Of a stretch of 64,000 nt of DNA, positions 9,242 through 17,806 are shown in pieces. Source of the stretch: Bacillota bacterium (lineage in GTDB: Bacteria > Bacillota > Clostridia > Lachnospirales > Lachnospiraceae). The stretch covers positions 1 through 64,000 of the forward strand of contig JAEWAK010000073.1 of assembly GCA_023391695.1 (NCBI GenBank), written 5' to 3'. The position numbers and the translations under genes were made by a program. The notes under the pieces were generated by a model. That model made no database searches. It saw only the letters and a list, made by a program, of their open reading frames with translations, and had not been told where the DNA came from. Within the stretch, counting starts at the first letter, position 1. Every line of letters begins with the position of its first letter.

Positions 9242-10789
9242 GTGGAGCACAAAGTAAAAGTGAAGAAAGAGGTCTGTCTGCATACGGAATGTATTGATAA
9301 GCTTTATCCTGGAACAAAAGCACTTGATCAGGTATCCTTTGATGTATTAAAAGGTAAAGTAAATGTATTAATCGGCGAAAACGGTGCCGGTAAATCTACT
9401 TTGATGAAGATCATAGCCGGAATTGAACAACCTTCTTCCGGAACAATTTCAATGGATGGAAAAGAAATATTCTTTAAAGATACGGCAGAAGCGAGAAAGC
9501 ACGGAATTGGTATTATACATCAGGAATTAAGTTTATTTCCCAACCTTAATGTATACCAGAATATTTTTATGGCAAAAGAAAAAACAAAAGGTAAGGTGAC
9601 CCTGGATAATAAAGTCCATATTGATTTGACTGATAAAATTCTGGCAAAATTAGAGTTTCCCCTGGATCCGAATACCTTAGTCGGTGACTTAAGAGTTGGC
9701 CAGCAGCAGATGATCGAAATCGCGAGAAATCTGATTCAGGACGATCTTAAAATACTGATCATGGATGAGCCGACTTCTTCACTCAGCCAGCAGGAAGTAG
9801 AGGTTTTATTTAAATTAATGAGAGAATTAACGGTATCCGGTATTTCCATTGTTTATATTTCTCACAGATTGGAAGAAGTAATGAAGATCGGCGATCAGGT
9901 AACCATTCTAAGAGACGGCAGATATGTTGCAGAGGCTGATGTAAAGGATATTGATGTGCCCTGGATCGTTCAGAAAATGGTAGGAGAAGGTAAATCCTAC
10001 CCTAAGAGAGAAAGAAATATTGACTGGAATAAATGTGAGACAGTTCTGCAGGTTAATAATTTATCGCTGCCAAAGAGTGGCGGAGGATTTTTGCTTGACA
10101 ATGTCAGTTTTGAACTGAAAAAGGGTGAGATACTTGGAATCTATGGTCTTATGGGTGCAGGAAGAACGGAGATTTTCGAATGTATTATGGGACTCCGGCC
10201 GGAACATAGAGGGACGATTAAACTCCAGGGTGAGACCTTATCTGTGAAGAGTATATCGGAACAGATTGAGAAAGGCTTTGCCATTGTACCGGAGGACAGA
10301 CAGCAAGAGGGAATTATTAAAACCATGAATATTGCCAGGAATATATCCTTATCAAGTTTGAGAAATTATGTAAAAGGGGTATTTATTGATTCAAAGAAAG
10401 AAAATCAGGCCATTGATGAAGAAATTAAAGATATACATATAAAAGTGGCAGATAAAAACTTGCCGATTCTTTCTCTGTCAGGCGGTAACCAACAGAAAGT
10501 GGTTATTGGAAAAGGCATTCTGACGAATCCTAAGATATTACTTCTGGATGAGCCAAGCAGGGGGATTGATATAGGTGCGAAGACAGAGGTATTTGATATT
10601 ATAAACCAATATGCCGAAAGAGGCTTATCGATTCTTGTTATTTCATCGGAACTAAAAGAAATCATAGCAATTGCAGACCGGATAATGGTTTTATCCAATG
10701 GAATTAAAACGGCTGAACTGACAGGAGAAGAACTAAAAGAAGAACACCTGGTTCTAGCCTCATATAAAGGCCATCACGGACATGGATGA
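9242..10789 (+). CDS. Sugar ABC transporter ATP-binding protein, RbsA-type
   Basis: Energises import through the adjacent permease. The 515 residues contain two fused ABC domains. The first has Walker A GENGAGKST (45-53), a degenerate signature (RVGQQQM) and Walker B ILIMDEPT. The second has signature LSGGNQQKV and Walker B LLLDEPSRG. As in other RbsA proteins, the second Walker A is degenerate (GLMGAGRTE). The start is GTG 9242, 8 nt after AGGAGG; an ATG at 9235 is out of frame. The stop overlaps the upstream in-frame ATG of the permease. Confidence 0.93.
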   Translation: MEHKVKVKKEVCLHTECIDKLYPGTKALDQVSFDVLKGKVNVLIGENGAGKSTLMKIIAGIEQPSSGTISMDGKEIFFKDTAEARKHGIGIIHQELSLFPNLNVYQNIFMAKEKTKGKVTLDNKVHIDLTDKILAKLEFPLDPNTLVGDLRVGQQQMIEIARNLIQDDLKILIMDEPTSSLSQQEVEVLFKLMRELTVSGISIVYISHRLEEVMKIGDQVTILRDGRYVAEADVKDIDVPWIVQKMVGEGKSYPKRERNIDWNKCETVLQVNNLSLPKSGGGFLLDNVSFELKKGEILGIYGLMGAGRTEIFECIMGLRPEHRGTIKLQGETLSVKSISEQIEKGFAIVPEDRQQEGIIKTMNIARNISLSSLRNYVKGVFIDSKKENQAIDEEIKDIHIKVADKNLPILSLSGGNQQKVVIGKGILTNPKILLLDEPSRGIDIGAKTEVFDIINQYAERGLSILVISSELKEIIAIADRIMVLSNGIKTAELTGEELKEEHLVLASYKGHHGHG

Positions 10790-10812
10790 GAAAGAAAAGG
10801 AGACAAGGTTAT

Positions 10813-11880
10813 ATGAATAATACAAGGCAGAATAATCATAATGCTATCATAATGACTCTTTTAAAAGGTAGAACGTTAATCGTATTAGGTATTTTAGTAG
10901 TATACTTTAGCATAGCAGCTCCGACTTTTTTAACAGCAGGCAGCTTATTACTCATTGCTAAACATGTAGCTTTATATGGTATTCTTGGAATCGGTATGAC
11001 TTATGTTATTATTACCGGAGGAATTGACCTTTCCGTAGGTGCAATTGTCGGCTTGGGTGGTATGATTGCCGGCGGATTGATTAACGAAGGCCTTACTCTG
11101 AAACTGTTTGATGTCACGGTATATTTTAATGTTGTGGCAATCGTATTGATAACAATAATTTGCGGCGGCTTAATTGGTATCATTAATGGTCTGGTAATTA
11201 CAAAATTTAATGTGGCACCGTTTATTACTACCTTGGGCATGATGTATGTGGCAAGAGGGTTTGCCATGCTTCGTTCAGGCGGTGCAACTTTTTCCAATCT
11301 TACCGGTAAAAAAGGACTTGGTAATACCGGATTTGAATTCTTCGGAAGAAATATTGGCGGATTACCTGTAGGTGCGATCATACTGCTGCTGATTGCGTTA
11401 ATTGCCTCCATTATCTTAAAGAAAACCCCCTTTGGATGGCATATCCTTGCCATTGGCGGGAATGAAAAGGCTGCCGGATTATCCGGTGTAAAAGTAAATA
11501 AGGTCAAGATCTTAGTCTATATGTTTTCCGGCATCTGTGCCGCAATCGTTGGAATCATCACCGCATCCCAATTGGTAGCGGCTCACCCCGCCTCCGGTGA
11601 ATCCTGGGAGATGAATGCAATTGCCGCAACGGTACTTGGCGGAACCTCCATGTCAGGCGGTGTGGGCACCATTGGCGGAACGATCATAGGTGCCTTTGTT
11701 ATCGGAGTAATCAATGATGGCTTGGTAATGTGCGGGGTATCTGAATTCTGGCAAATGGTAATCAAAGGCCTGGTAATTGTCTTTGCAGTGGTAATTGACC
11801 AGTTCCAGCGTAATTTACAGGCCAGGATGGCTTTGCAGTCACGCAGTGATTTCATCCATTATTCGGGCCGGCAGCCATAA
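10813..11880 (+). CDS. Sugar ABC transporter permease, RbsC-type
   Basis: A polytopic membrane protein of about 355 residues with the BPD_transp_2 family pattern: ITGGIDLSVG near the N-terminal half, then AIGGNEKAAGLSGV and VLGGTSMSGGVGTIGG. These are the usual RbsC landmarks. ATG 10786 overlaps the ATPase stop and is in frame, but ATG 10813 has a clear AAAAGGAG site 10 nt upstream, so I prefer it. It forms the channel for the sugar delivered by the binding lipoprotein. Confidence 0.92.
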   Translation: MNNTRQNNHNAIIMTLLKGRTLIVLGILVVYFSIAAPTFLTAGSLLLIAKHVALYGILGIGMTYVIITGGIDLSVGAIVGLGGMIAGGLINEGLTLKLFDVTVYFNVVAIVLITIICGGLIGIINGLVITKFNVAPFITTLGMMYVARGFAMLRSGGATFSNLTGKKGLGNTGFEFFGRNIGGLPVGAIILLLIALIASIILKKTPFGWHILAIGGNEKAAGLSGVKVNKVKILVYMFSGICAAIVGIITASQLVAAHPASGESWEMNAIAATVLGGTSMSGGVGTIGGTIIGAFVIGVINDGLVMCGVSEFWQMVIKGLVIVFAVVIDQFQRNLQARMALQSRSDFIHYSGRQP

Positions 11881-11934
11881 GGGCTGCGATATGTTTGAAA
11901 GCAAGAAGATATATAGACAGAAGGAGGAGCGGCT

Positions 11935-12945
11935 TTGAAACCAAGTATTAGGAAATTAAGTGATATCACCGGTTTTTCACCTGCCACAATCTCAAATGCC
12001 TTAAATCATAAAAAGGGGGTGAATAAAGAAACCGCAGAAGCAATCTTTAAGATTGCGGATGAAATCGGCTATGTGAATGAATATAAAATATCAAGAATTA
12101 TGTTGGTTATTTATAAGAAAAATGGTTCTATTATTGATAATTCCCCTTTCTTCACCAACCTGCTGGCGGGGGTGGAAGCCGAATGCAGGGAAAATGGTTA
12201 TGAAATGACCATATGTAATTTGGACAGGCGCAGCGATTCTTATGAAACAAGATTGAAGGAGATTCTTAATAACAGGTCTACCGCTATTATCATGTTGGGA
12301 ACGGAAGCACAGGATGAAGATTTTGAAAGGTTTAAGGAAGCACAATGCCCAATCGTAATCCTGGACAGTTGGAGTTCTTCAATGGATTTCAACGGGATAT
12401 TAATTAACAATTCGGATTCTGCGAAGAATGCGGTGCAATATTTAATAAATAAAGGGCACCGGAAAATTGGATATTTGAGAGGAAGATTTCGAATTAAAGC
12501 TTTTAGTGCAAGATCCAATGGATATCTAAGAGCTTTACAAAAAAACAATATCAAAATCAGGGAGCAATATATTGTAACACTGGGAACAACCATGGATGGT
12601 GCTTACAGGGATATGATGGAATATCTGGAGAATAAGCCTGTACTGCCTACTGCATTTTTTGCAGATAATGATATGATTGCCCTTGGTGCCATGAAAGCAC
12701 TTATAGAAAAAGGATATCGCATTCCTGATGACGTTTCTTTAATTGGTTTTGACGATCTGGCTTCCTGTGAGGTGTCAACCCCAAGATTATCCACAATAAA
12801 AGTATTTAAGCAGGAAATGGGACAGCTTGCGGTCAGAAGGCTTCTTGATGTAATACAGAATAAAACCGCTATAAAAATAAAGACACAGGTCTGTACGGAG
12901 TTTATTGAAAGGGATAGTGTGAAAGACCTAACGAATATAGATTGA
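11935..12945 (+). CDS. LacI-family transcriptional regulator (paralogue 2)
   Basis: The 336-residue LacI-type regulator has the same organisation as the gene at 6160: TTG start with a GGAGGAG ribosome site, HTH ISNALNHKKGVNKET, then a sugar-binding domain. Most residues are identical to paralogue 1, with changes scattered through the whole protein, including a few in the HTH (V to I, R to H) and near the C-terminus. It sits 54 bp after the permease and is probably in the same transcript, so the operon would make its own second regulator. The two could heterodimerise or respond to different ligands; that is inference. Confidence 0.92.
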   Translation: MKPSIRKLSDITGFSPATISNALNHKKGVNKETAEAIFKIADEIGYVNEYKISRIMLVIYKKNGSIIDNSPFFTNLLAGVEAECRENGYEMTICNLDRRSDSYETRLKEILNNRSTAIIMLGTEAQDEDFERFKEAQCPIVILDSWSSSMDFNGILINNSDSAKNAVQYLINKGHRKIGYLRGRFRIKAFSARSNGYLRALQKNNIKIREQYIVTLGTTMDGAYRDMMEYLENKPVLPTAFFADNDMIALGAMKALIEKGYRIPDDVSLIGFDDLASCEVSTPRLSTIKVFKQEMGQLAVRRLLDVIQNKTAIKIKTQVCTEFIERDSVKDLTNID

Positions 12946-12956
12946 AAAAGAAGGAA

Positions 12957-13010
12957 AAATAAATTTATTAAATTTTCATATTTGGGGATTTAATAAATTT
13001 ATTTTTTATT
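12957..13010 (+). terminator. AT-only hairpin with T run after lacI paralogue 2
   Basis: Perfect 17-bp inverted repeat (12957-12973 with 12988-13004) joined by a 14-nt loop and followed by TTTTATTTTGG. The stem is entirely A/T, unusual for an intrinsic terminator, but the position and T run fit one. Confidence 0.6.
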
Positions 13011-13144
13011 TTGGTATTTCTTTTTTAAACTTTTTTATTCTTATTTAATATTAGTTTCTCCTTTGTTGATTTTATTTTCCGGGAAGAAAGAGTATACTTG
13101 CTGTACTAAAAAAAATACCAAAATAAAGACAGGGAGGAATTTTT

Positions 13145-14875
13145 ATGAAGATTCGCTTTAAAGACTGGAAAATAAGAACCAAAATATTAATGTCACTGAT
13201 AGCACTTATTGTTTTCTTTTTATATGTCATAATACAATCCTATACCGCTATCGTTGATTTCACAGCCAATAAGCTTCCTTTAGTCATGGCAAATGAGTCG
13301 GTCAACACGGAATTACTTAATATGCGGATCCAGGAAAAAGACTTTTTGTTATATGAAACCTCCAATCCGGATTTCTATACGGAAAATAAAAGTATTTACC
13401 TGGAACAGTTTGAAGAAAACTATGAAAAACTGATGGATAATTTAAATACCGTAAAGAAAAGCCCGGACATTTCGGGGAATGAAGAATTAAGCAGCAGGCT
13501 GGCAGATATCGAAGCGGCTGTTAATACATACCATGGCGGATTCCTGAAAGTGGCGGAAAATATAAAACAGAAGGGGTATATTTCCGGCGGGGAAGAATTA
13601 AGTATTACCGTTCAAGAACTGGAAAAGGAAGAATATCAGGCGGCCGTGGCAAAACTTGCCCCCATGTTTTCAGACTTTCATACCCTTATTTTAGATGTTT
13701 TAAATCAGCAGGTGGAAGATATTATCAAAGTTGTAATCATTACAACAGCTGCCAGTATTATCGTCGTTTTATTATTCAGCCTGCACATATCCACGGTGAT
13801 CACAAAGCCGGTTACTATGACCAACCGCATGCTTCAGGATATTGCGGAAGGAGAAGGGGATTTGACCGGACAATTACCCGTAAACACCAAAGAAGAACTG
13901 GGAACCCTGGCAAACTGGTTTAATATATTTATCGGTAAAATTAAAGATATCGTAAATGTAGTTAAAAATAATGCGGATATCATAGCCGGTTCCTCCGAGA
14001 AATTAACGAGCGCGGCAAAACATGTAAATCAGGGAATCGACAGCATTGCCGGTGAAATTAATATAATTACTGACGGACTGCAGAACAATGCCAGTGTCAT
14101 TGAAGAAGCCACGGCAAGTATACAGGAAATGGCAGGCGGTGCGGTGCTGGTTTCAACAGAGGCAGAGAATGCGGCAGGTAACAGCCGGAGCGTTTTGGAG
14201 GCTGCCGGTGACGGGGCAGGAAAATTAAAAGAAATGGTTGATGTTATGCAGAATGTGCAGCAATCTTCAGCAAACATCTATGGCATGATGGAAGAATTAA
14301 AGGATTCCTCCGGTAAGATCAATGAAATCGCCGTATTAATAACCGGCATTTCAGAACAAACCAACCTTCTGGCATTGAATGCCGCCATAGAGGCGGCCAG
14401 GGCAGGCGAAAGCGGAAAAGGCTTTGCGGTGGTGGCGGATGAAGTCCGGAAGCTTGCAGAAGACAGCAGACAATCTGCCGATGACATTACCCATTTAATT
14501 AAGGCAATTGAGGAAAAGGTCGAATTTACCTATAATGCAATGAAATCCGAGCAGGAACTGGTATCGGAGAGCGTATTAAAAGCCGAAGAAACCGATTCGA
14601 AATTTAAGAGCATTCTTTTGTTAATCGGGGAAACGGTAACGAAAATTACGAATATATCGGAAGCGGCAAAACAGCAGTCCCTGGTTGCAAAAGAAATGTC
14701 AAAGGCCATGGATGAAATATCAGCCTCCACCCAGGAGAGTGCGGCATCTTCCCAGTTAATCCGTAACAATATTGCGGAGCAGGTAACTATTTTTGAAGAA
14801 ATCAGTGCGGGTATTTCTGATTTGAGCAAAATAGCCCGGACTTTAAAAGAGCAGACCAGCCGTTTTAAGACCTGA
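13145..14875 (+). CDS. Methyl-accepting chemotaxis protein
   Basis: A 576-residue membrane chemoreceptor. TM1 is at about residues 14-32, an extracytoplasmic four-helix-type sensor region at about 33-194, TM2 at about 195-217, then HAMP and a long coiled coil. The conserved signalling tip ISEQTNLLALNAAIEAARAG lies at about 402-421. It relays ligand information to CheA/CheW, whose genes are not in the window. The ribosome site is AGGGAGG before ATG 13145. A perfect 14-bp inverted repeat brackets the upstream region (13006-13019 and 13113-13126). The ligand is unknown. Confidence 0.93.
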   Translation: MKIRFKDWKIRTKILMSLIALIVFFLYVIIQSYTAIVDFTANKLPLVMANESVNTELLNMRIQEKDFLLYETSNPDFYTENKSIYLEQFEENYEKLMDNLNTVKKSPDISGNEELSSRLADIEAAVNTYHGGFLKVAENIKQKGYISGGEELSITVQELEKEEYQAAVAKLAPMFSDFHTLILDVLNQQVEDIIKVVIITTAASIIVVLLFSLHISTVITKPVTMTNRMLQDIAEGEGDLTGQLPVNTKEELGTLANWFNIFIGKIKDIVNVVKNNADIIAGSSEKLTSAAKHVNQGIDSIAGEINIITDGLQNNASVIEEATASIQEMAGGAVLVSTEAENAAGNSRSVLEAAGDGAGKLKEMVDVMQNVQQSSANIYGMMEELKDSSGKINEIAVLITGISEQTNLLALNAAIEAARAGESGKGFAVVADEVRKLAEDSRQSADDITHLIKAIEEKVEFTYNAMKSEQELVSESVLKAEETDSKFKSILLLIGETVTKITNISEAAKQQSLVAKEMSKAMDEISASTQESAASSQLIRNNIAEQVTIFEEISAGISDLSKIARTLKEQTSRFKT

Positions 14876-15056
14876 TTAGGGGAAATTTATAAAGCTTTCA
14901 TAAGATTTTTGGGTATCACCCCCTGGAGGTTGTATTCCTTTTGTTTCCGATAAAATTTATTTAAAAATATTATTATATTAAAAAGTAGGAAAGGCACTTA
15001 ATTAATACCATCATCATAGACTAATAATAACCCCTAATCATTGAGGTGCTTTTTCA

Positions 15057-15695
15057 GTGAAATCCTTTCCCAAACCACTGAGCGCCAAGGAAGAAACGGA
15101 AATCTTAAACAAATGCATGGAAGGAAATAAGGAAGCTAGAGACATCCTGATTGAACGTAATCTCCGTCTGGTTGCACATATTGTTAAAAAGTATAATACG
15201 GCGGATAAAGAGATAGATGACCTCATATCCATTGGCACAATCGGCTTGATTAAAGCGATAGACACCTTTGATGCAGATAAGGGTATCCGGCTTGCGACTT
15301 ATGCATCCAGGTGTATTGATAATGAATTGTTGATGATGCTTAGAAGCGGAAAAAGACAGGCAAAAGAAGTGTACTTATATGAACCCATCGGTTCGGATAA
15401 AGAAGGTCATGAGATTAATCTTCTGGATATTATTGAAAGTTCGGACACGGATATCGTAGATGAACTGGAACTGCAGGGCAATGTAAAAAAACTCTACGAG
15501 TTAGTGAATAAGGTCTTGACAAAAAGGGAAAAACAAATTATCGAAATGCGTTATGGGCTTAATATGCAGGAAGAAATCACGCAAAGGGAAATAGCCAATA
15601 AAATTGGCATTTCCAGGTCTTATGTATCAAGGATTGAGAAAAAGGCCCTTAAAAAATTAAGAGAAAGTTTTGAAAAAGAAAGTAAAGAGCAGTAA
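15057..15695 (+). CDS. sigK: RNA polymerase sporulation sigma factor, sigma-K type, without pro-sequence
   Basis: Late mother-cell sigma factor controlling spore coat and lysis genes. The 212 residues contain region 2 (NLRLVAHIVKKY...DLISIGTIGLIKAIDTFD) and region 4 (TKREKQIIEMRYGL...EITQREIANKIGISRSYVSRIEK), both very close to Bacillus SigK. The protein begins MKSFPKPLS, which aligns with the mature end of Bacillus pro-sigma-K. An in-frame stop (TGA 15042-15044) lies five codons upstream, so no membrane-tethering pro-sequence is encoded here. The start is GTG with GAGGTG upstream. The gene is continuous, with no skin-type insertion. Confidence 0.9.
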   Translation: MKSFPKPLSAKEETEILNKCMEGNKEARDILIERNLRLVAHIVKKYNTADKEIDDLISIGTIGLIKAIDTFDADKGIRLATYASRCIDNELLMMLRSGKRQAKEVYLYEPIGSDKEGHEINLLDIIESSDTDIVDELELQGNVKKLYELVNKVLTKREKQIIEMRYGLNMQEEITQREIANKIGISRSYVSRIEKKALKKLRESFEKESKEQ

Positions 15696-15879
15696 GGAAA
15701 AGAAACAGGCTGTTACAAAATCCCCGGCCGGTTATTTATGGCGGCGGATAATCCCGGTTTTGTGGCAGCCTCCCTTTACTTATGCAAATAGCTTTTATAA
15801 TATTCCAAGTTCTGCCGGAGTATTTAAAGGTGATGTAAAAAAACGGGACAAGCTGAGCCGTGGCCGGAGCCCGAAACTA

Positions 15880-15907
15880 TTGACATTGGTTTATTAACAG
15901 GTATAAT
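15880..15907 (+). promoter_or_regulatory. Sigma-A-type promoter upstream of pilT
   Basis: TTGACA (15880-15885), 16-nt spacer, TATAAT (15902-15907): both hexamers match consensus. It would start about 90 nt before pilT. The rest of the 309-bp gap (15696-16004) contains no gene I can support. Confidence 0.7.
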
Positions 15908-16004
15908 TATTAAATGAGACCAAAATACTAGTTATCTTCACTTCCAATTGCCCGTCAGGCGGGTATAATGGAATGGTGATAAATAACGGGAATCGAGGTA
16001 GAAA

Positions 16005-17060
16005 ATGATTACAATTGAAGAATTATTACAAGCCGCGAAAGAAAAAGGTGCGTCCGACCTTCATGTTACGGTAGGCATACCGCCCAAGTGCAGAATTAAC
16101 GGAGAATTAGTGGATATGAATTACCCGAAGCTGCTGCCGGCAGATACCAATGAACTGATTATGCCTATGTTAACCGGCCAGTACAAAGAAATCCTGGAAT
16201 CGGACGGTGAAGTGGATTTTGCCTATTCCATACCGGGTGTGGGAAGATACCGTGTCAATATATTCAGGCAGAGAGGATCCTATGCACTGGTGATCAGGCT
16301 GGTGGGAGCGGATATACCGTCTCCGGAGGTTTTGGGTATCCCGGAATCGGTCATACAGCTGACAAAGAAAAAGCGCGGCCTGGTATTGGTGACAGGTCCG
16401 GCCGGAAGCGGCAAGACTACAACCCTGGCAGCTTTAATTGATACTATAAATACCAATTGTAATGCACATATTATAACCTTGGAAGACCCCATAGAGTATC
16501 TGCACCAGCACAAAAAATCAGTTATAAACCAGAGGGAGATCGGCCTGGATTCCAATTCTTATGCCAAAGCATTAAAGTCAGCTTTAAGGGAAGATCCGGA
16601 TGTGATCCTGGTAGGCGAACTGAAGGATCTGGATACTATTTCCCTGGCTATTACGGCTGCCGAAACCGGACATCTTGTTTTTTCCACTTTACATACCATA
16701 GGAGCTGTCAGTACCATTAACCGTATTATCGATGTCTTTCCGACGGATGGGCAACAGCAAATAAGGATTCAGCTTGCTTCTGTAATTGAAGCAGTCATAT
16801 CCCAGCAGTTGATCCAGGCTTCCGGCCGGGGCGGGCGGGTTGCCGCCTATGAGGTTATGCATGCGGATGCAGCCGTTAAAAACCTGATCCGTGAATCCAA
16901 ACCCAACCAGATTACATCCATTATTCAGGCCAATAAAAAACTGGGAATGCAGACCATGGATGATGCAATTTATGATTTATATTTGAAAAGGGAAATTGAT
17001 GTACAAAGAGCACTTGATCATGCACAGGATCCGGTGGCTTTGGAGAGGAAACTGTCCTAG
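16005..17060 (+). CDS. pilT: Type IV pilus retraction ATPase, PilT family
   Basis: Hexameric secretion-superfamily ATPase that powers pilus retraction. The 351 residues show the N-terminal PAS-like region, Walker A GPAGSGKTT (131-139), the aspartate box (EDPIEYLH), Walker B (DPDVILVGEL) and the histidine box FSTLHT, all in PilT order. The length is typical. No other pilus gene is adjacent, so the pilus system must be encoded elsewhere. A consensus promoter lies upstream and GAGGT precedes the ATG. Confidence 0.9.
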   Translation: MITIEELLQAAKEKGASDLHVTVGIPPKCRINGELVDMNYPKLLPADTNELIMPMLTGQYKEILESDGEVDFAYSIPGVGRYRVNIFRQRGSYALVIRLVGADIPSPEVLGIPESVIQLTKKKRGLVLVTGPAGSGKTTTLAALIDTINTNCNAHIITLEDPIEYLHQHKKSVINQREIGLDSNSYAKALKSALREDPDVILVGELKDLDTISLAITAAETGHLVFSTLHTIGAVSTINRIIDVFPTDGQQQIRIQLASVIEAVISQQLIQASGRGGRVAAYEVMHADAAVKNLIRESKPNQITSIIQANKKLGMQTMDDAIYDLYLKREIDVQRALDHAQDPVALERKLS

Positions 17061-17067
17061 TGTCCTG

Positions 17068-17228
17068 GTGTGCTGGAACACAGATATCTTGGCTAATGAC
17101 TTGCCTGGATTTTCATCTGCTGCGTTGTCGTCAGTCAGCGTAGAACACCGCTACGCCTCTCTCCTCCGCTTGCAGGCTGAAAATTCATTCTGCGTTATTA
17201 GTCCAAGTGCCAATGTGTGTCAGCACAC
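17068..17228. repeat. Long imperfect palindrome, MITE-like intergenic element
   Basis: The two ends are inverted copies (GTGTGCTG...ACACA against TGTGT...CAGCACAC), and imperfect pairing continues inward to a central hairpin with arms GCGTAG and CTACGC. It begins 7 bp after the pilT stop and fills the gap to the gtrA gene. The central hairpin resembles that of the element at 60207, although the ends differ. An ORF drawn through it (16996-17232) is an artefact of the repeat. Confidence 0.65.
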
Positions 17229-17269
17229 TTGAGCGTGCTTGAAAAATTATTGTACAATAGGAGATCGCA

Positions 17270-17710
17270 ATGTTAAAACAGCTTAATGATAAATTCAAAA
17301 TATTCCGGAATAAACTGGTGAACAGGGAAACGGTAGTTTATATAATAGCCGGTGTATTAACCACGGCAGTAAACCTGCTGGTTTACGGTTTTTTCTGTAA
17401 TGTTTTGGGTCTGTATTACCTGATATCCAACATTATAGCCTGGGTTATTGCCGTAATATTTGCCTATATCATTAACGATTTATGGGTATTCAAGTCACAG
17501 ATACAGAACATGGGCAGTGAAATAATTAAAATTCTTAAATTCTTTGCAGCCCGGGGGTTTTCCTTATTCGTTGAAGAAGCAGGCCTGTTTCTTTTCGTTA
17601 ACGTAATGGGATGGAATAATATGCTGGTGAAAGTCTTTTTGGCGGTAGTGGTTATTGTATTAAACTACCTGTTCAGCAAAATCTATATATTTAATAAAAA
17701 GAAAGCGTAA
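17270..17710 (+). CDS. GtrA-family membrane protein
   Basis: A 146-residue protein with four predicted membrane helices (about 24-43, 52-73, 91-111, 115-136) and the typical GtrA pattern, including FAYIINDLWVFKS and LNYLFSKIYIF. GtrA proteins are thought to move lipid-linked sugars for cell-surface glycosylation. No glycosyltransferase gene is next to it. ATG 17270 follows AATAGGAG. Confidence 0.85.
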   Translation: MLKQLNDKFKIFRNKLVNRETVVYIIAGVLTTAVNLLVYGFFCNVLGLYYLISNIIAWVIAVIFAYIINDLWVFKSQIQNMGSEIIKILKFFAARGFSLFVEEAGLFLFVNVMGWNNMLVKVFLAVVVIVLNYLFSKIYIFNKKKA

Positions 17711-17806
17711 CCTGTCAAAGAAGTGGACTGCTGCAAGGTTTAAAACGGATATCCTTAAAGGATAAGTTAAAACTTGGCAGCAGCCTGTTTTATAATTCTA
17801 TCTATA

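Noticed and set aside
15670..15897. 75-residue frame overlapping the end of sigK
   Set aside because: Out of frame with sigK, composition unlike a protein, and no ribosome site; it runs through the pilT promoter.
16996..17232. 78-residue frame across the end of pilT
   Set aside because: It lies mainly in the palindromic element, so it is a by-product of the repeat.
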